From NCBI RefSeq assembly GCF_000003195.3, contig NC_012871.2:5133997-5197996 (forward strand): a stretch of 64,000 nucleotides of DNA. Reading direction: 5' to 3'. The first letter of the stretch is position 1; the number at the start of each line of letters is the position of its first letter. Below the pieces are notes generated by a model. That model was not told the DNA's origin. It searched no databases and worked only from the letters and a program-made list of their open reading frames with translations. Below, piece by piece: positions 44,840-56,211 of this stretch. The position numbers and the translations under genes are program-made. This stretch comes from Sorghum bicolor (Eukaryota > Streptophyta > Magnoliopsida > Poales > Poaceae).

Positions 44840-45305
44840 CTGCTGCTAGTAGTGCTCGTTGATATAATGACAACTGAACAATATGTGGTTTCCCATATAC
44901 AGATCGGCAAGGTTGGGGAGCAGCTAGTAGGCTACTTCATTATCGCCAGGTACAAAATCGTTACTGCAGGTACAAAATCCTATTTTCTTCTGGATTAAAT
45001 GTTACTGTTTTGTTCTCAGTATTGCAGTGGCACACAGTAGTGCTCGCCAGGTCCAGTGCAGTGATAAAATCCTATGAAGTCTGGAAGGACAACCTCACAA
45101 GAACTGTGACAGCAACTCAGTGGCTACTAGAGTGTTCTAGTGAACCATACGCTGTAAACACAAGCAACATTTGTTAGGAATTGCTGATAAAGCAGTTTAC
45201 TAAACCATATGTAATTTAATGTGATTTGTTATAAACATGAGTTGCTGGTCTGTGAATGAATACAAGACGATTATAAAGCTGTTACACATTCTTGATAAAC
45301 AGAAT
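44840..45305. repeat. Duplication block C1, copy B
   Basis: Matches 20140-20720. In copy A this block lies on the RPL4 side of the PPR gene; here it follows block X. This is the order expected for tandem repetition of the unit C1-PPR-X. Confidence 0.75.
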
Positions 45306-45905
45306 TGAGGGTTATTTGAGGGTTACACATCCGTTGAGGGTTCAAATAGCCCTAAAGTATCCAAACATGAGGATTAGATTGGGGTTATTTGTATCTAACC
45401 CACTCCAAAAAACTATCCCCCCAAAGAGATGCTTATTTGGGCTATTTAGAGCTATTTGAGGCGGGGCCCACAGAGAAAAGGATCGGCTGTGTCACACGGG
45501 ATCCCTACTCGCGATGTATCCCAGCCACGACCCCTTCCGGTTACCAGCATGCCGCCTCCCAGCTCGCCTCGCCGCCGCCTCCCAACCGTGTAGCCGTCTT
45601 CCAACAATGGCAAACAGTCCGCAAGGTACCATATAGAGCAATGGCAAAATGGCCCACCGCTAGCAATGGCAAAACGACATGCAAGGTACTATATATGTGG
45701 AGCAATGTCATTTGTGAGCGGAGGGAGACCACATAACAGCCGGCCATACCAAATCTAGCTAGGAAGGAGCCAAATGAACGAAAAAGTACATTTATTATCA
45801 ATCTAACCTCCAAATACCTCTTTGGTTAGAGTTAGTTGAGGGCTAGCCATGAGTTAGAAAATAACTCTAACCTCTAACTTAGTTAGAGTATCCAAACAGG
45901 GCCAC
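45306..45905. mobile_element. Possible hAT-like element
   Basis: The right end reads TTAGAGTATCCAAACAGGGCC, typical of grass elements with GGCCCTGTTTGGAT ends, and the left part has a related AAGTATCCAAACATGAGG in the same orientation. It interrupts block C1 at its left side. Boundaries are uncertain. Confidence 0.4.
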
Positions 45906-46019
45906 GGCTGACCACTCAATCATAACTAACACGCTAACACCCCCTCAGTCTGTGCATTAGAGTGATGAATGCAGAGACTGTTTCCGAACTCTTGGAACAA
46001 AGACGTAGGCAATCCTTTA

Positions 46020-46254
46020 GGCCTTGTTTAGTTCACCCAAAAAAAACCAAAAACTTTTTAAGATTTTCCGTCACATCAAATCTTACGGCACATGCATGCA
46101 GCATTAAATATAGATAAAAACAAAAACTAATTATACAATTTGCCTGTAAATCGCAAGATGAATCTTTTGAGCTTAGTTAGTTCATAATTGGACAATATTT
46201 GCCAAAAAAATGAAAATACTACAGTAACAAAAAAAATGGAAATTGAACAAGGCC
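46020..46254. mobile_element. Tourist-like MITE
   Basis: 235 bp from GGCCTTGTTTAGTTCACCC to GAACAAGGCC, flanked by TTA at 46017-46019 and 46255-46257. Confidence 0.88.
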
Positions 46255-46257
46255 TTA

Positions 46258-46439
46258 GTTCCAATGAAAAAACCAAAAACTTTTCATCATATTAAAAATT
46301 GCGGCAGTTACACACATTGACTATAATTTACAAGACAAATCTTTTGAGTCTAGTTAGTCCATAATTAGACAATAATTACTAAATAAAAAATAAAATACTA
46401 CAGTACCAAAAAATTTCCTCCCACCAACTGAACAAGGCC
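46258..46439. mobile_element. Second Tourist-like MITE, tandem
   Basis: Directly follows the previous copy, sharing its TTA. It contains the same core (CTTTTGAGTCTAGTTAGTCC) and ends GAACAAGGCC. Its left end is truncated, so it may derive from an insertion next to or into an older copy. Confidence 0.75.
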
Positions 46440-46494
46440 TTAGTCATGATGTCTACAATTTGATGTTGTGTGGGAATATGCAGAACTCTAAACT

Positions 46495-47313
46495 TAAGGA
46501 TGAAAACGTTCGGTCGAAAAACTTCTAAACTGTTTTCTACTTTTATATATGAAATATGAAAACAAAAATGAAAACGACAAAGTCAGACACAAAAACAAAC
46601 GCAGACTTACTAAATATCAAAAATTCCAAAAACGAACCAATTCGAGCGGATTTATATCGAACACGGTGGATATACGAAAACTCATTACAGAATACCGACC
46701 CGTAGTACCAAGTGCACGACTAAGTACATGCACGATCAAGTTCAAGTGCATATAATAATTAAAAAATACATGATATCCTTGTTCTTAGGTATTTAATACA
46801 ATAACCTATATATAAATACAAGTCTAGAACAAGCAACTAATAGCTAGCAAGATAATAGAAATTAAAATTAGATGTAGCAACTAGCATACCATTTTTAAAT
46901 ATGAACTAAAATTAAATGTTATTGAAATATGAACTCAACTGAGAGAACAACACCTCATAAGGTCAAGGCAAATGAGATTGTGTGTTGTCCATAAAAGAGA
47001 GGACAACTTGCCACTAGTAGAAAGAACACAGCTGCATGATGAGTAGTCTGTACTGGGCTTTTTGATCATGCAGTTGGCTAAATTTGGTTTAAACCAAATT
47101 TTGAATTTGAAATATTTCAAATTAAAAGTAGAAAAGTAAAAAAATAGTCGAAAAATATCTAAACCGGTTTCTACTTTTACATTTAAAATACAAAATATCT
47201 AAAATACGAAATTGAAAACTGCAAAATCGAACAAGAAAATACGAATTCGATCAGATGAAATATAGGAAATGATACGGTTCGATTCAGGATATTCCGCTCT
47301 GTTTTCATCTTTA
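46495..47313. mobile_element. hAT-type MITE with GAAAACG-rich interior
   Basis: 819 bp with inverted ends TAAGGATGAAAAC and (inverse) TAAAGATGAAAAC, and an exact 8-bp target duplication TCTAAACT at 46487-46494 and 47314-47321. Both ends carry words such as TTTTCTACTTTTA and CGAAAA. No transposase. Confidence 0.85.
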
Positions 47314-47465
47314 TCTAAACTGACAAGTTACACTTTTTCTCCGGTAAAATGGATATCAAGGTCAATGTGTTTTGTCGGCTCTCAGAAACATATACGCACA
47401 AACATTGTCACAGTAGATGGTAGTGGCCTTGTCAATGGCGACATAAAGCTCATGGAGCAGATTGC

Positions 47466-47575
47466 GCAAAAAGTTTTCAAGATTTCCCGTCACATCGAAT
47501 CTTGCTTCACATATATAAAGCATTAAATATAAACAAAAATAAAAACTAATTGTACACTGTAAATCGCGAGACGAA
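47466..47575. mobile_element. Truncated Tourist-like MITE
   Basis: Contains TTTTCAAGATTTCCCGTCAC and the core GCATTAAATATAAACAAAAA, then stops abruptly at CGCGAGACGAA where the inverted LTR fragment begins. The missing half would lie beyond the nested retrotransposons, outside this window. Confidence 0.75.
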
Positions 47576-48514
47576 TGAAAGGTCCAAGTGGCTAGAGAGG
47601 GGGTGAATAGTCTATTTAAAATTTCTACAAACTTCAACTAGACAAGTTGATTAGTAAAACAAAAGGCGACGCTATTCTAGCACTAGCACAACTAAGCTAT
47701 GCAAGCCACCTACACAAGTCTAGCAAGAAAGCTAAACACAAGTTACAACAAGAAAGCACAACTACAAACTTGCTACACTCCTAAACAAGAAGACTAAACT
47801 AAACAAGCTAAACAACTAGCAAGATAAACAAGTAAGTAAAGAAGTGGAGAGTGATTGTTATACCAACGTTGTAGAGTAGAGATATATCCAACCAATCACT
47901 CACAATCACAAGAAAGACCTCGGCAAGAGATGACACAAGATTTTTTACCGAGGTTCACTTGCTTCCCGGCAAGCTACTCCTCGTTGTGGCGATACACCCA
48001 CTTGATGGATCACGAGCTAATTGGCAATCCAAAGCCAAACCCTCAGCGGGTACCGCACATCCACTCACAAGATGGGGATCCTCCAAGCCACGAGCAATCC
48101 ACTAGAGTAACCAATTTGCGATCTCCCGCGGGGAAGGCTCAAGAACCCCTCACAAATCACTTGGTGAGGCTCGAAATAATCTCCAATCACGAGCTCAACA
48201 CCACCGCTGCTCCAAGCTATCTAGGGCGTCGGGAAACACCCAAGAGTAACAAGAAATCTGTAGCAAACTCAAGAATCAAGTGCCACTAAATGCAACTCTC
48301 AAAGCAATGCACTTGAATCTCACTCAATCTCACTAGGATTAGCAATCAAGCAAGGAGATGAGTGGAGGGAGTGTTCTCTAGCTCAAAGTATGCCTCAAGT
48401 AGTCAAATGTGCAAGAGAGAACCCCCAAAGCCGGCCACCAACTATTTATAAGCCCCTCAAAGAAACTATCCGTTGGTCACTTTCACTGGGCTGAAATCGG
48501 GGGCACCGGACGCT
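47576..48514 (-). mobile_element. SIRE/Maximus-type LTR fragment, inverted
   Basis: Read on the - strand, this is the 3' part of an LTR ending ACTATTCACCCCCTCTCTAG, then CACTTGGACCTTTCA, the typical end of SIRE/Maximus LTRs. It includes an LTR TATA-like GGCTTATAAATAG near 48440-48455. It is a different family from the next element. It is cut at its left (5') LTR side by the insertion of Copia-2 at 48515. Confidence 0.8.
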
Positions 48515-49737
48515 TGTAAGTGCAATCAAGCCTATTGTGGGTTTTGGCGTTGATGACCACTAAATTAGGGAACTAATGAGATTTGCTGAGATGACAAGCA
48601 GGGAATATAGCAAAGAGGTTGTTGAATACCATGGAGGATCCCCCATTTCTAAAGGATGGCTTTCCTAGCTCTAAAGGAGGTTTAATTCTTTTTCGGTTTG
48701 AATTTGAGTATAGGAAAAGCCGTACTATAAAGAGGGAATCCAAGGTTGTTAATCAAATTGTGAACCAAAGGCTCAAAAACTCATCAACATCCTCAGACCC
48801 AAGCCTAGCCAGCATATCTTTCTCTACACTTTGGTGTTTTCAGGCTGGTTCAGGCAAGGGCGGCACTGCCGCCCTACCCTGTGACAGTTGGAGAGGTGGG
48901 TATAAATACCCTTTCAGACCGTCTCAAACGGTAACCTGCTCGTCTTCCTCGCTTCCAACCGTTGCAAACAGACCAGAGCTCACTTCTCTCTCCCTCCATT
49001 GTTGCTCCTCAAGCCCCCAAGCCAATCCTTGATTCCAACCATCAAAACTTGAGGGAAAAGGCAGCAAACTTCGATTGGAGAGCAGATCCATTGATTTCCA
49101 GCGTCAAAAGAGCTTTTGGTTCATGTTTGGCCGGCAGCCTTGAGTTTATTACTCTTGGAGCTTGCTCCTAGCCGGCTAGGCGTCGCCCTAGAGCTTGCCA
49201 ACTTGTGTGGCAGCCAAGGGAAGGTTTGTAAGGTTACCCTTGCAGCTAATACATTCTTCACTCTTTGCAAGGGGTAAAATCCTTGCTTTGAGAACGAGGA
49301 GAAGGTAAGCCTGTGTGGCTAAGCCAAGTCCTAGTGTGGGCGCCTCAACAACGTGGAGTAGGCCAAGCCTTGTTGTGGCAATAGCTGAACCACGGTAAAA
49401 ATCGTGTGTCTTGTGTGCTTTCACTTGTGTATGAGATTGTGTTAGGATTTGAGGCCGATCTACTTGGTGGAAAGGCTCCAGCGGATTCTAGCTACATACT
49501 CGTGCTCTACTATCTTGCAGGAAGCTTGGAAATTTAGTCGATCTAAATTTCCCTGGGTAAATTTTGAATCAATTCAGTTAAGCTTCTGTTTTTTTTTCTG
49601 TTGAGGCTGGCAGTGCCGCCCTGGGAGGGCCTCACTGCCGCCCTTGCCTGTGTGACTGATAAACTTTGCTGAAAAAGCTTAAACGGGCCTATTCACCCCC
49701 CCTCTAGGCCACTTCCTGTACGTCCAGAGATCCTACA
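48515..49737 (+). repeat. Copia-2 5' LTR
   Basis: 1223 bp from TGTAAGTGCAATCAAGCC to CAGAGATCCTACA. A TATAAAT box at 48901-48907 suggests transcription starting near 48930. Two copies of a GC-rich palindrome occur (48858-48874 and 49605-49648). Confidence 0.92.
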
Positions 49738-49739
49738 AG

Positions 49740-49751
49740 TGGTATCAAAGC
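49740..49751 (+). other. Copia-2 primer binding site
   Basis: TGGTATCAAAGC, one mismatch from the initiator tRNA-Met complement, two bases after the LTR. Confidence 0.9.
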
Positions 49752-49785
49752 TAAGTTGCTTCGTATACGCTTCACCGCGTGAAGT

Positions 49786-52353
49786 ATGGAAGTTGCGAGA
49801 AGCTCGGGGGCGAAGGATAAGTTCATTCCAGCTGCACAAGCTGAGGATGTGCTGGTTGAGAGTGATAGCAGTGAGCTATCAGTCTCAACAGCCAGCAACT
49901 CCACCCTCAAGCCTGATGGTGGTATGACTACCGACCCCGAGAGAAGGCAAAGGAGGCAAGCAAGAAGAGAAGCTAAAGCAAAAAGAAAAGAAGATGAAAA
50001 GCTAGCTGCCAAGAAGAAGAGAAAAGAAGAAAGAAAAGCCAAAAGAGAAGAGCGAGCCAAAAGAAGGGCAGCAAAGAAAGAAGAAGAGAAGAAGAAAGAA
50101 AAGGAGGTGTATGATGCATCATCAAGTGAGCTATCATCTAGTACAGATGATGGTGATGATGATGAATCATATAACCGCTCCAAAAAGGGCAAATCAACGA
50201 AGGAGGACAACAGCAGCAAAAAGAAATACTCCGCTGTATCCTTTAACTATTCTTATTTGTCTAACCGAGACAAGAAGTGTCTTATCAACGTGCCCGTTGG
50301 CAAGTTGCCTCATTTCGATGGGACCGACTTTGCTAAGTGGAAGCATTTGATGAGTCGCTATCTTGGAGCTCTTCACCCCGGTCTTTGGGATGTTGCTTGT
50401 GATGGATTTCAGGAACCTGCAGATCCAGAGAATCCAACAAATGAAGAAATGATTGCTGTCCACTTCAATAATCAAGCCACAAGCATTCTCCTTAGTGCTC
50501 TCAATGGAAATGAGTACAACCGAGTGATGAATGTGAATGTGGCCAAGCAGATTTGGGATACTTTGGTTTTAGCTCATGAAGGTGTTGACAAAGTGAGGAA
50601 GGCCAAAATTGATTTGATGATGGCCAAGCTCAATAGGTTTGTGATTGTTGGTGATGAAGGGCCACAAGAAATGTTTGATAGGTTGATGGTGTTAGTTGGA
50701 AAAATTAGAGGCTATGGTGGTGACCTTGATGACCAAAAAGTTGTGAAAGTAATGTTGGAAGCATACTCACCAAGGAATGAGACCGTGGTCACTCTCATTA
50801 GGGACAAGAAGAATTTCGAGCACTTCACCCCAAGTGATGTGCTTGGAAGATTGTTGACATTTGACATGCAAAGAGAAGAGGCTAATGAGAGAAGAAAGCT
50901 TGGCGAGCTGCAAGCCAAGTTAGAAGGCATAAAGGTCAATGATATAGCACTCAAGGCAAAGCAATCAAACAAGCAAGGTGGCTGCAGCAAATCCAAGAGC
51001 AGCAAGCAAATATCAACAAGTCAGCCCAAGAAAGCAAAGCAAGTTCAAGAATGTGATCCATCTTCATCCTCTAGTGATAGTGATGGTAATGATGGTGATT
51101 ATGAGAAGATAGATGATATTGCCCTCTTCATAAGCAAGCATAGACGGGGGCTGAAGCAACATGGATTTAAGTTCACTCCAAGGAAGTTCCAAAACAAGAA
51201 GAAGAGATTGTGCTTTAACTGTGGCAGCACTGAGCATCTTGTTGCAGAATGTCCAGAGGCAGAGAAAAAGAAGGAACAAAGGCATGACAACAAGAGAAAT
51301 TACAAGAGGGTTGGAGAAGCACACATCGGGCATGAATGGGACTCAACTCAAGAGACCTCAAGTGAAGATGAGAAGGTGGCTACCATGGCTGTCCTCAAGT
51401 CAACATCTTCACCAAGGCTTTTCCATAACATGACCGATGATGAGCGAGATGGCAACCCCCACATTTGTCTTATGGCAAAAGGTGGGAAGGTACAAATCAA
51501 ATCCAAATCTTCTCCAATCCCCAAAGAAATCTCTAGTAGTGAACTAAGTGACTCCTCTAGTGATGATGACTCTAGTGATGATGAATTTAATGAAATGACT
51601 AAAAAGTGTGACCATAAAACTAAAGTCTACATCTCTAGGCTAATGAAGGAAGTACTAGATCTCAATAATGAAATTGATTTAAGAAATGATGACATCAAGG
51701 AGCAAGCTAAGAAAAATCTGGCTCAAATTAAAGAAATTGACTCATTGGAGAGTGAGGTGGCTGCACTAAAGAAAAGTATAAAGAAAGAAAAAGAAAGCCA
51801 CACTCTCACAAAGAAGGAAGTAGATGCACTCAAGCAAAAGTATTATGGCTTAGATGAAAAGCATAAAGGTCTTGAGCAGCAATACAATCTTCTTTGGGAG
51901 AGTACCTCACAGTCCTCTAAGTCAAATGAGACTAGTACTCACTCCACTAGTGAAAGTTGTGGAAAATGCAATAATCTTGACAAAAACATATATTCCACAA
52001 ATCTTGCAAACATGGAGGCTATGAAAAAGGAGATCACGAGGCTCACACATCTGTTGAACACCAAGTGTGAGAACAAACCACAAGGTAAAGAAGTTCAGCA
52101 AAATAGGCCAAACTACAAGGATGGGAGAAATCCCAAAGTCAAGGATGGACTTGGTCACACAAAAGGAGGAAAAACCAATGGAAGAAACCTGGTGAATGGC
52201 ATTGAGTGTGTTAAATTAACAAGCAAAGGTAAGGTTGGTGCAGAGCAGCCTGCACAGAAGGGGGCACAAAAGCAGCCCCGAGCCCACTGGCTAGCCAAGG
52301 GCGGCAGTGAGGCCCTGAAGGGCGGCAGTGCCGCCCTCCCCAGACAAAGGTAG
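49786..52353 (+). CDS. Copia-2 Gag with coiled-coil extension
   Basis: 855 residues from the ATG at 49786. A very basic/acidic segment rich in Lys, Arg and Glu (about 50-115) precedes a UBN2-type gag domain beginning LPHFDGTDFAKWKHLMSRYL (about 173) and extending to about 400. A zinc knuckle CX2CX4HX4C lies at 476-489 (CFNCGSTEHLVAEC). Residues about 605-705 have a heptad-like coiled coil. The large C-terminal extension is usual for SIRE/Maximus. The frame ends at TAG 52351-52353, just after the repeated GGSEALKGGSAALP segment encoded by the GC palindrome module. In related elements gag continues into pol, so the stop may be a lesion. Confidence 0.88.
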   Translation: MEVARSSGAKDKFIPAAQAEDVLVESDSSELSVSTASNSTLKPDGGMTTDPERRQRRQARREAKAKRKEDEKLAAKKKRKEERKAKREERAKRRAAKKEEEKKKEKEVYDASSSELSSSTDDGDDDESYNRSKKGKSTKEDNSSKKKYSAVSFNYSYLSNRDKKCLINVPVGKLPHFDGTDFAKWKHLMSRYLGALHPGLWDVACDGFQEPADPENPTNEEMIAVHFNNQATSILLSALNGNEYNRVMNVNVAKQIWDTLVLAHEGVDKVRKAKIDLMMAKLNRFVIVGDEGPQEMFDRLMVLVGKIRGYGGDLDDQKVVKVMLEAYSPRNETVVTLIRDKKNFEHFTPSDVLGRLLTFDMQREEANERRKLGELQAKLEGIKVNDIALKAKQSNKQGGCSKSKSSKQISTSQPKKAKQVQECDPSSSSSDSDGNDGDYEKIDDIALFISKHRRGLKQHGFKFTPRKFQNKKKRLCFNCGSTEHLVAECPEAEKKKEQRHDNKRNYKRVGEAHIGHEWDSTQETSSEDEKVATMAVLKSTSSPRLFHNMTDDERDGNPHICLMAKGGKVQIKSKSSPIPKEISSSELSDSSSDDDSSDDEFNEMTKKCDHKTKVYISRLMKEVLDLNNEIDLRNDDIKEQAKKNLAQIKEIDSLESEVAALKKSIKKEKESHTLTKKEVDALKQKYYGLDEKHKGLEQQYNLLWESTSQSSKSNETSTHSTSESCGKCNNLDKNIYSTNLANMEAMKKEITRLTHLLNTKCENKPQGKEVQQNRPNYKDGRNPKVKDGLGHTKGGKTNGRNLVNGIECVKLTSKGKVGAEQPAQKGAQKQPRAHWLAKGGSEALKGGSAALPRQR

Positions 52354-52672
52354 GCTATCAACCTCAAACCTGAGCTTGTGAAAGCACAAAAGAAGGTATG
52401 CCAGCCTCAGGGGAAGTCCCAGCAACCCAGAAAGCAGAACAGAGGGACTCCAAAGAAAAGTTTCTATCAACCAAAGGCAAAGATACAAAGCCCAATTGTG
52501 AATACTTCCTTTGTGTTGAAAAATAATAGCAAAGGATAAGTGATTGCCAAATATGTTGGCAAGGGCAGAAATGTGTATCTTAACACTTCCATTTGGGTTC
52601 CTAAAATTTTTGTGACTAACATGCAAGGCCCCAAGAAAGATTGGGGACCTAAACCAAGGAACTAAACTTGTT
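52354..52672 (+). pseudogene. Broken gag-pol junction of Copia-2
   Basis: Coding-like sequence continues in the gag frame after TAG at 52351. It includes a second stop, TAA, at 52537-52539, then [20 protein letters not shown], and then a single-base frame change near 52650-52660 into the pol frame. So three lesions separate gag from pol. Confidence 0.75.
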
Positions 52673-55600
52673 TTGCAGGCATACTCCTCCGGTGGGTCAA
52701 GTTGGGTGCTTGACAGCGGCTGTACAAATCATATGACCGGAGAGAAGAGTATGTTCTCAACATATTCCCCAACTACAAATTCAAAAGAGTCTATCATATT
52801 TGGTGATAACTCCAAGGGGGAAGTCGTCGGTCTTGGTAAGGTTGCTATCACAACAAATTCTTCCATTTCAAATGTCTTGCATGTGGATCCGTTGGGATAC
52901 AACTTGTTATCAGTTTCACAATTGTGTGAGACTGGTTACAATTGTCTCTTTACGGAGAAAGGTGTGGAAGTCTTTAAGAGGGAGGATTCCTCTATTGTCT
53001 TTACGGGTCGCTTGAAGGGCAAGCTTTACCTGGTTGATTTCAACAAAGGTAAGGCAAAGCTTGAGACTTGTTTAATGGCAAAATCTAGCATGGGCTGGTT
53101 ATGGCATCGCCGTCTAGCACATGTTGGCATGAGGAACTTGGCCAAACTCCAAAAGGACAACCACATCATTGGACTAACAAATGTTGAATTTGAGAAAGAC
53201 AGGATATGTGGTGCTTGCCAAGCCGGGAAACAAGTAGGTGTACCACACCCACCAAAGAGTATCATGACAACCACTCAACCATTGGAGTTGATACATATGG
53301 ACCTCTTTGGACCGGTTGCCTACCTAAGCATCGGGGGTAACAAATATGGATTAGTTATTGTTGATGATTATTCTCGCTTCACTTGGGTATTCTTTGTCTT
53401 TGAGAAATCTCAGGTACAAGAGAAAGTAAAGATCTTTGTGAGAAGAGCACAAAGAGAGTTTGGGCTGCCCATCAAGAAAATAAGAAGTGATAATGGCAGC
53501 GAGTTCAAAAATACCCAAGTTGAAGAATTTCTTGATGATGAAGGCATCAAGCATGAGTTTTCAACTCCATACACCCCGCAACAAAATGGTGTGGTAGAGA
53601 GGAAGAATAGAACACTCATTGACATGGCAAGAACAATGCTTGATGAGTATAAGACTTCGGACCTATTTTGGTGCGAAGCAATCAACACCGCTTGCCATGT
53701 AATCAACCGCCTCTACCTACACAAGAAACTCAAGAAGACTTCATATGAGCTGCTAACCGGTAACAAACCAAAAGTGTCATACTTTAGAGTGTTTGGGTGC
53801 AAGTGTTTCATACTCAATAAAAGGCCCAAAACCTCTAAGTTTGCACCTAAAGTTGATGAAGGCATTCTTCTTGGTTATGGATCAAATGAGCATGCCTACC
53901 GCATCTACAACAAAACCTCTAGTAGAGTTGAAGTTGTTGTAGATGTCTTATTTGATGAGTCTAATGGCTCTCAAGTAGAGCATATTGATGAAAGTGTTGC
54001 AGGAAAGGAGAATCCACTATGTGAGGCAATCAAGCAATTGGCTCTTGGTGACATAAGGCCACAAGAAGAAAAAGTCACTGCTCAGGAGGATCCCCGAGAT
54101 GCTGCTGACAAGTCTTCCGCTGATGCACTCGATGCAAACGTGTCAGCCACACCTGCTGCTCAGCAACAGAGCGGCAGTGAGGCTGTCCAGGGCGGCAGTG
54201 CCGCCCCTCCCTCTGCAGCAGCAACCTCCTCAACACCTCAAGGGCTGGATCTTGCACCAGTTTTTGAGCTTGAAGCTGATGAAGAGTTAGATGAAGAACA
54301 AGACGGTGTTGAGCATCCAAGACTACGTCAAACAATTCAAAGAGATCATCCTGCCGACAACATCCTTGGAAGTCTTCGAAAGGGAGTGTTGACACGTTCA
54401 CATTTAGCAAGTTTCTGTCAACATTTCTCTTTTGTGTCTTCCATTGAACCAGATAAGGTAGAGAAGGCGTTGGCGGTTGAGGACTGGGTCTTGGCCATGC
54501 AAGAAGAGCTCAACAACTTCGAGAGAAACCAAGTGTGGACTCTCGTTGAAAGGCCTAATACCAATGTGATTGGCACCAAATGGGTCTTTCGCAACAAGCA
54601 AGATGAGAACAACGTGGTGACAAGGAACAAGGCAAGATTGGTGGCTCCAGGTTACACTCAAGTAGAGGGCTTGGACTTTGAAGAGACCTTTGCTCCAGTG
54701 GCAAGACTTGAAGCAATTCAAATGCTTTTAGCCTTTGCTGCCCATCATGACTTCAAGCTGTTCCAAATGGATGTCAAGAGTGCATTCCTCAACGGCCCTA
54801 TACAAGAGTTGGTGTATGTCGAGCAGCCACCAGGTTTTGAAGATCCCAAGTTACCAAACCATGTCAATAAACTCCAAAAGGCGCTCTATGGGCTTAAGCA
54901 AGCACCAAGAGCATGGTATGAATGCCTTAAGGATTTCTTGCTCAAGAAAGGCTTTGAAATAGGCAAAGCTGATTCTACTCTCTTCACTCGTAAAATTGGC
55001 AATGATATATTTGTGTGCCAAATATATGTCGATGACATAATATTTGGTAGTACTAATCAAGTGTTTTGCGAGGAATTTAGTAGGATCATGACAAAGAGAT
55101 TTGAGATGTCCATGATGGGTGAGCTGAAGTACTTCCTCGGGTTTCAAATCAAGCAATTGAAGGAAGGGACTTTCATAAGTCAAACCAAGTACACCCTTGA
55201 TATGCTGAAGAAGTTTGACATGGAGAAAGCAAAGCCTATCAATACTCCCATGCCAACTTATGGACATCTTGATCTTGATGATAAAGGGAAGGCCGTGGAC
55301 ATCAAGGTATACCGCTCCATGATCGGCTCTTTACTTTATCTGTGCGCATCTAGGCCTGATATTATGCTTAGTGTGTGCATGTGTGCTAGATTTCAAGCTA
55401 ATCCGAAAGAATGTCACTTAGTGGCTGTTAAGAGAATCTTGAGATATTTAGTACACACTCCTAACCTTGGCTTGTGGTATCCTAAGGGCTCCAAGTTCAA
55501 TCTACTTGGCTATTCAGATTCTGATTATGCCGGTTGCAAAGTAGATAGAAAAAGCACTTCGGGGACATGTCAATTCCTTGGACGGTCCTTAGTGTCTTGG

Positions 55601-55978
55601 AGTTCTAAAAAGCAAAATTGTGTAGCCCTTTCCACAGCTGAGGCCGAGTATATTGCAGCCAGTGCATGCTGTGCTCAATTACTTTGGATGAGGCAAACCC
55701 TTCGTGATTTCGGATGTCAATTCACCAAAATCCCACTTTTGTGTGACAATGAAAGTGCCATAAAACTTGCAAACAACCCTGTAAGTCACTCAAGAACCAA
55801 GCACATAGACGTCCGACATCACTTCTTGAGAGACCACGAAGCCAAAGGAGATATCGAAATTCGCCATGTGAGCACCGAAAAGCAACTAGCCGATATCTTC
55901 ACTAAGCCTCTAGACGAGACAAGGTTTTGTGCTTTGCGTAGTGAACTGAATATCTTGGATTCTCGTAACGTGGTTTGA
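52673..55978 (+). CDS. Copia-2 Pol polyprotein
   Basis: 1101 codons open; the first codon is TTG, so translation would depend on gag read-through, which is blocked. Numbered from 52673: protease DSG at 14-16; pre-integrase zinc region from about 142 ([16 protein letters not shown] to CGACQAGKQ); integrase core with D near 209 (HMDLFGP), D near 273 (RSDNGSEF) and E near 308 (GVVERKN); reverse transcriptase with YVDDIIFGS near 785; RNase H from about 946 with [11 protein letters not shown]. The linker between integrase and RT contains the [13 protein letters not shown] segment derived from the GC palindrome module. Pol itself has no stop. Confidence 0.9.
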   Translation: MQAYSSGGSSWVLDSGCTNHMTGEKSMFSTYSPTTNSKESIIFGDNSKGEVVGLGKVAITTNSSISNVLHVDPLGYNLLSVSQLCETGYNCLFTEKGVEVFKREDSSIVFTGRLKGKLYLVDFNKGKAKLETCLMAKSSMGWLWHRRLAHVGMRNLAKLQKDNHIIGLTNVEFEKDRICGACQAGKQVGVPHPPKSIMTTTQPLELIHMDLFGPVAYLSIGGNKYGLVIVDDYSRFTWVFFVFEKSQVQEKVKIFVRRAQREFGLPIKKIRSDNGSEFKNTQVEEFLDDEGIKHEFSTPYTPQQNGVVERKNRTLIDMARTMLDEYKTSDLFWCEAINTACHVINRLYLHKKLKKTSYELLTGNKPKVSYFRVFGCKCFILNKRPKTSKFAPKVDEGILLGYGSNEHAYRIYNKTSSRVEVVVDVLFDESNGSQVEHIDESVAGKENPLCEAIKQLALGDIRPQEEKVTAQEDPRDAADKSSADALDANVSATPAAQQQSGSEAVQGGSAAPPSAAATSSTPQGLDLAPVFELEADEELDEEQDGVEHPRLRQTIQRDHPADNILGSLRKGVLTRSHLASFCQHFSFVSSIEPDKVEKALAVEDWVLAMQEELNNFERNQVWTLVERPNTNVIGTKWVFRNKQDENNVVTRNKARLVAPGYTQVEGLDFEETFAPVARLEAIQMLLAFAAHHDFKLFQMDVKSAFLNGPIQELVYVEQPPGFEDPKLPNHVNKLQKALYGLKQAPRAWYECLKDFLLKKGFEIGKADSTLFTRKIGNDIFVCQIYVDDIIFGSTNQVFCEEFSRIMTKRFEMSMMGELKYFLGFQIKQLKEGTFISQTKYTLDMLKKFDMEKAKPINTPMPTYGHLDLDDKGKAVDIKVYRSMIGSLLYLCASRPDIMLSVCMCARFQANPKECHLVAVKRILRYLVHTPNLGLWYPKGSKFNLLGYSDSDYAGCKVDRKSTSGTCQFLGRSLVSWSSKKQNCVALSTAEAEYIAASACCAQLLWMRQTLRDFGCQFTKIPLLCDNESAIKLANNPVSHSRTKHIDVRHHFLRDHEAKGDIEIRHVSTEKQLADIFTKPLDETRFCALRSELNILDSRNVV

Positions 55979-56211
55979 ACTCCAGCACACACCTTGTTTG
56001 ATTAACTAGCATGCATAGGAGAAAATGCTTGAAAAGATTTAATTATGTCTTTCAAAACCTCTTAAAAATTTGTCTCAAATATCATGACTATAGTTTGATT
56101 GTTTCCTTGTGTCTAGTCATGGTGTTTGGGTTGTATGTGTTCATATCTAAAGCAATATAGAAGGTTTTTTCTTCTAATCCCTCTGCTGTCAAGGAGGGCG
56201 GCAGTGCCGCC
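55979..56211 (+). other. Copia-2 3' non-coding region
   Basis: No envelope-like frame. It ends in another copy of the GC palindrome (56196-56211), where the gypsy element is inserted. Confidence 0.7.

Larger units (their letters stand above)
48515..56211 (+). mobile_element. SIRE/Maximus-type Ty1/copia element (Copia-2), 3' end not in window
   Basis: 5' LTR, primer site, a large gag, pol and about 230 bp of 3' non-coding sequence are present. The element is then interrupted by the gypsy insertion at 56212, and its 3' LTR must lie beyond the window. The 1.2-kb LTR, 855-residue gag with a coiled coil and the protease start [15 protein letters not shown] fit the SIRE/Maximus lineage. Stops and a frameshift between gag and pol make it non-functional as one polyprotein. 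Confidence 0.93.
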
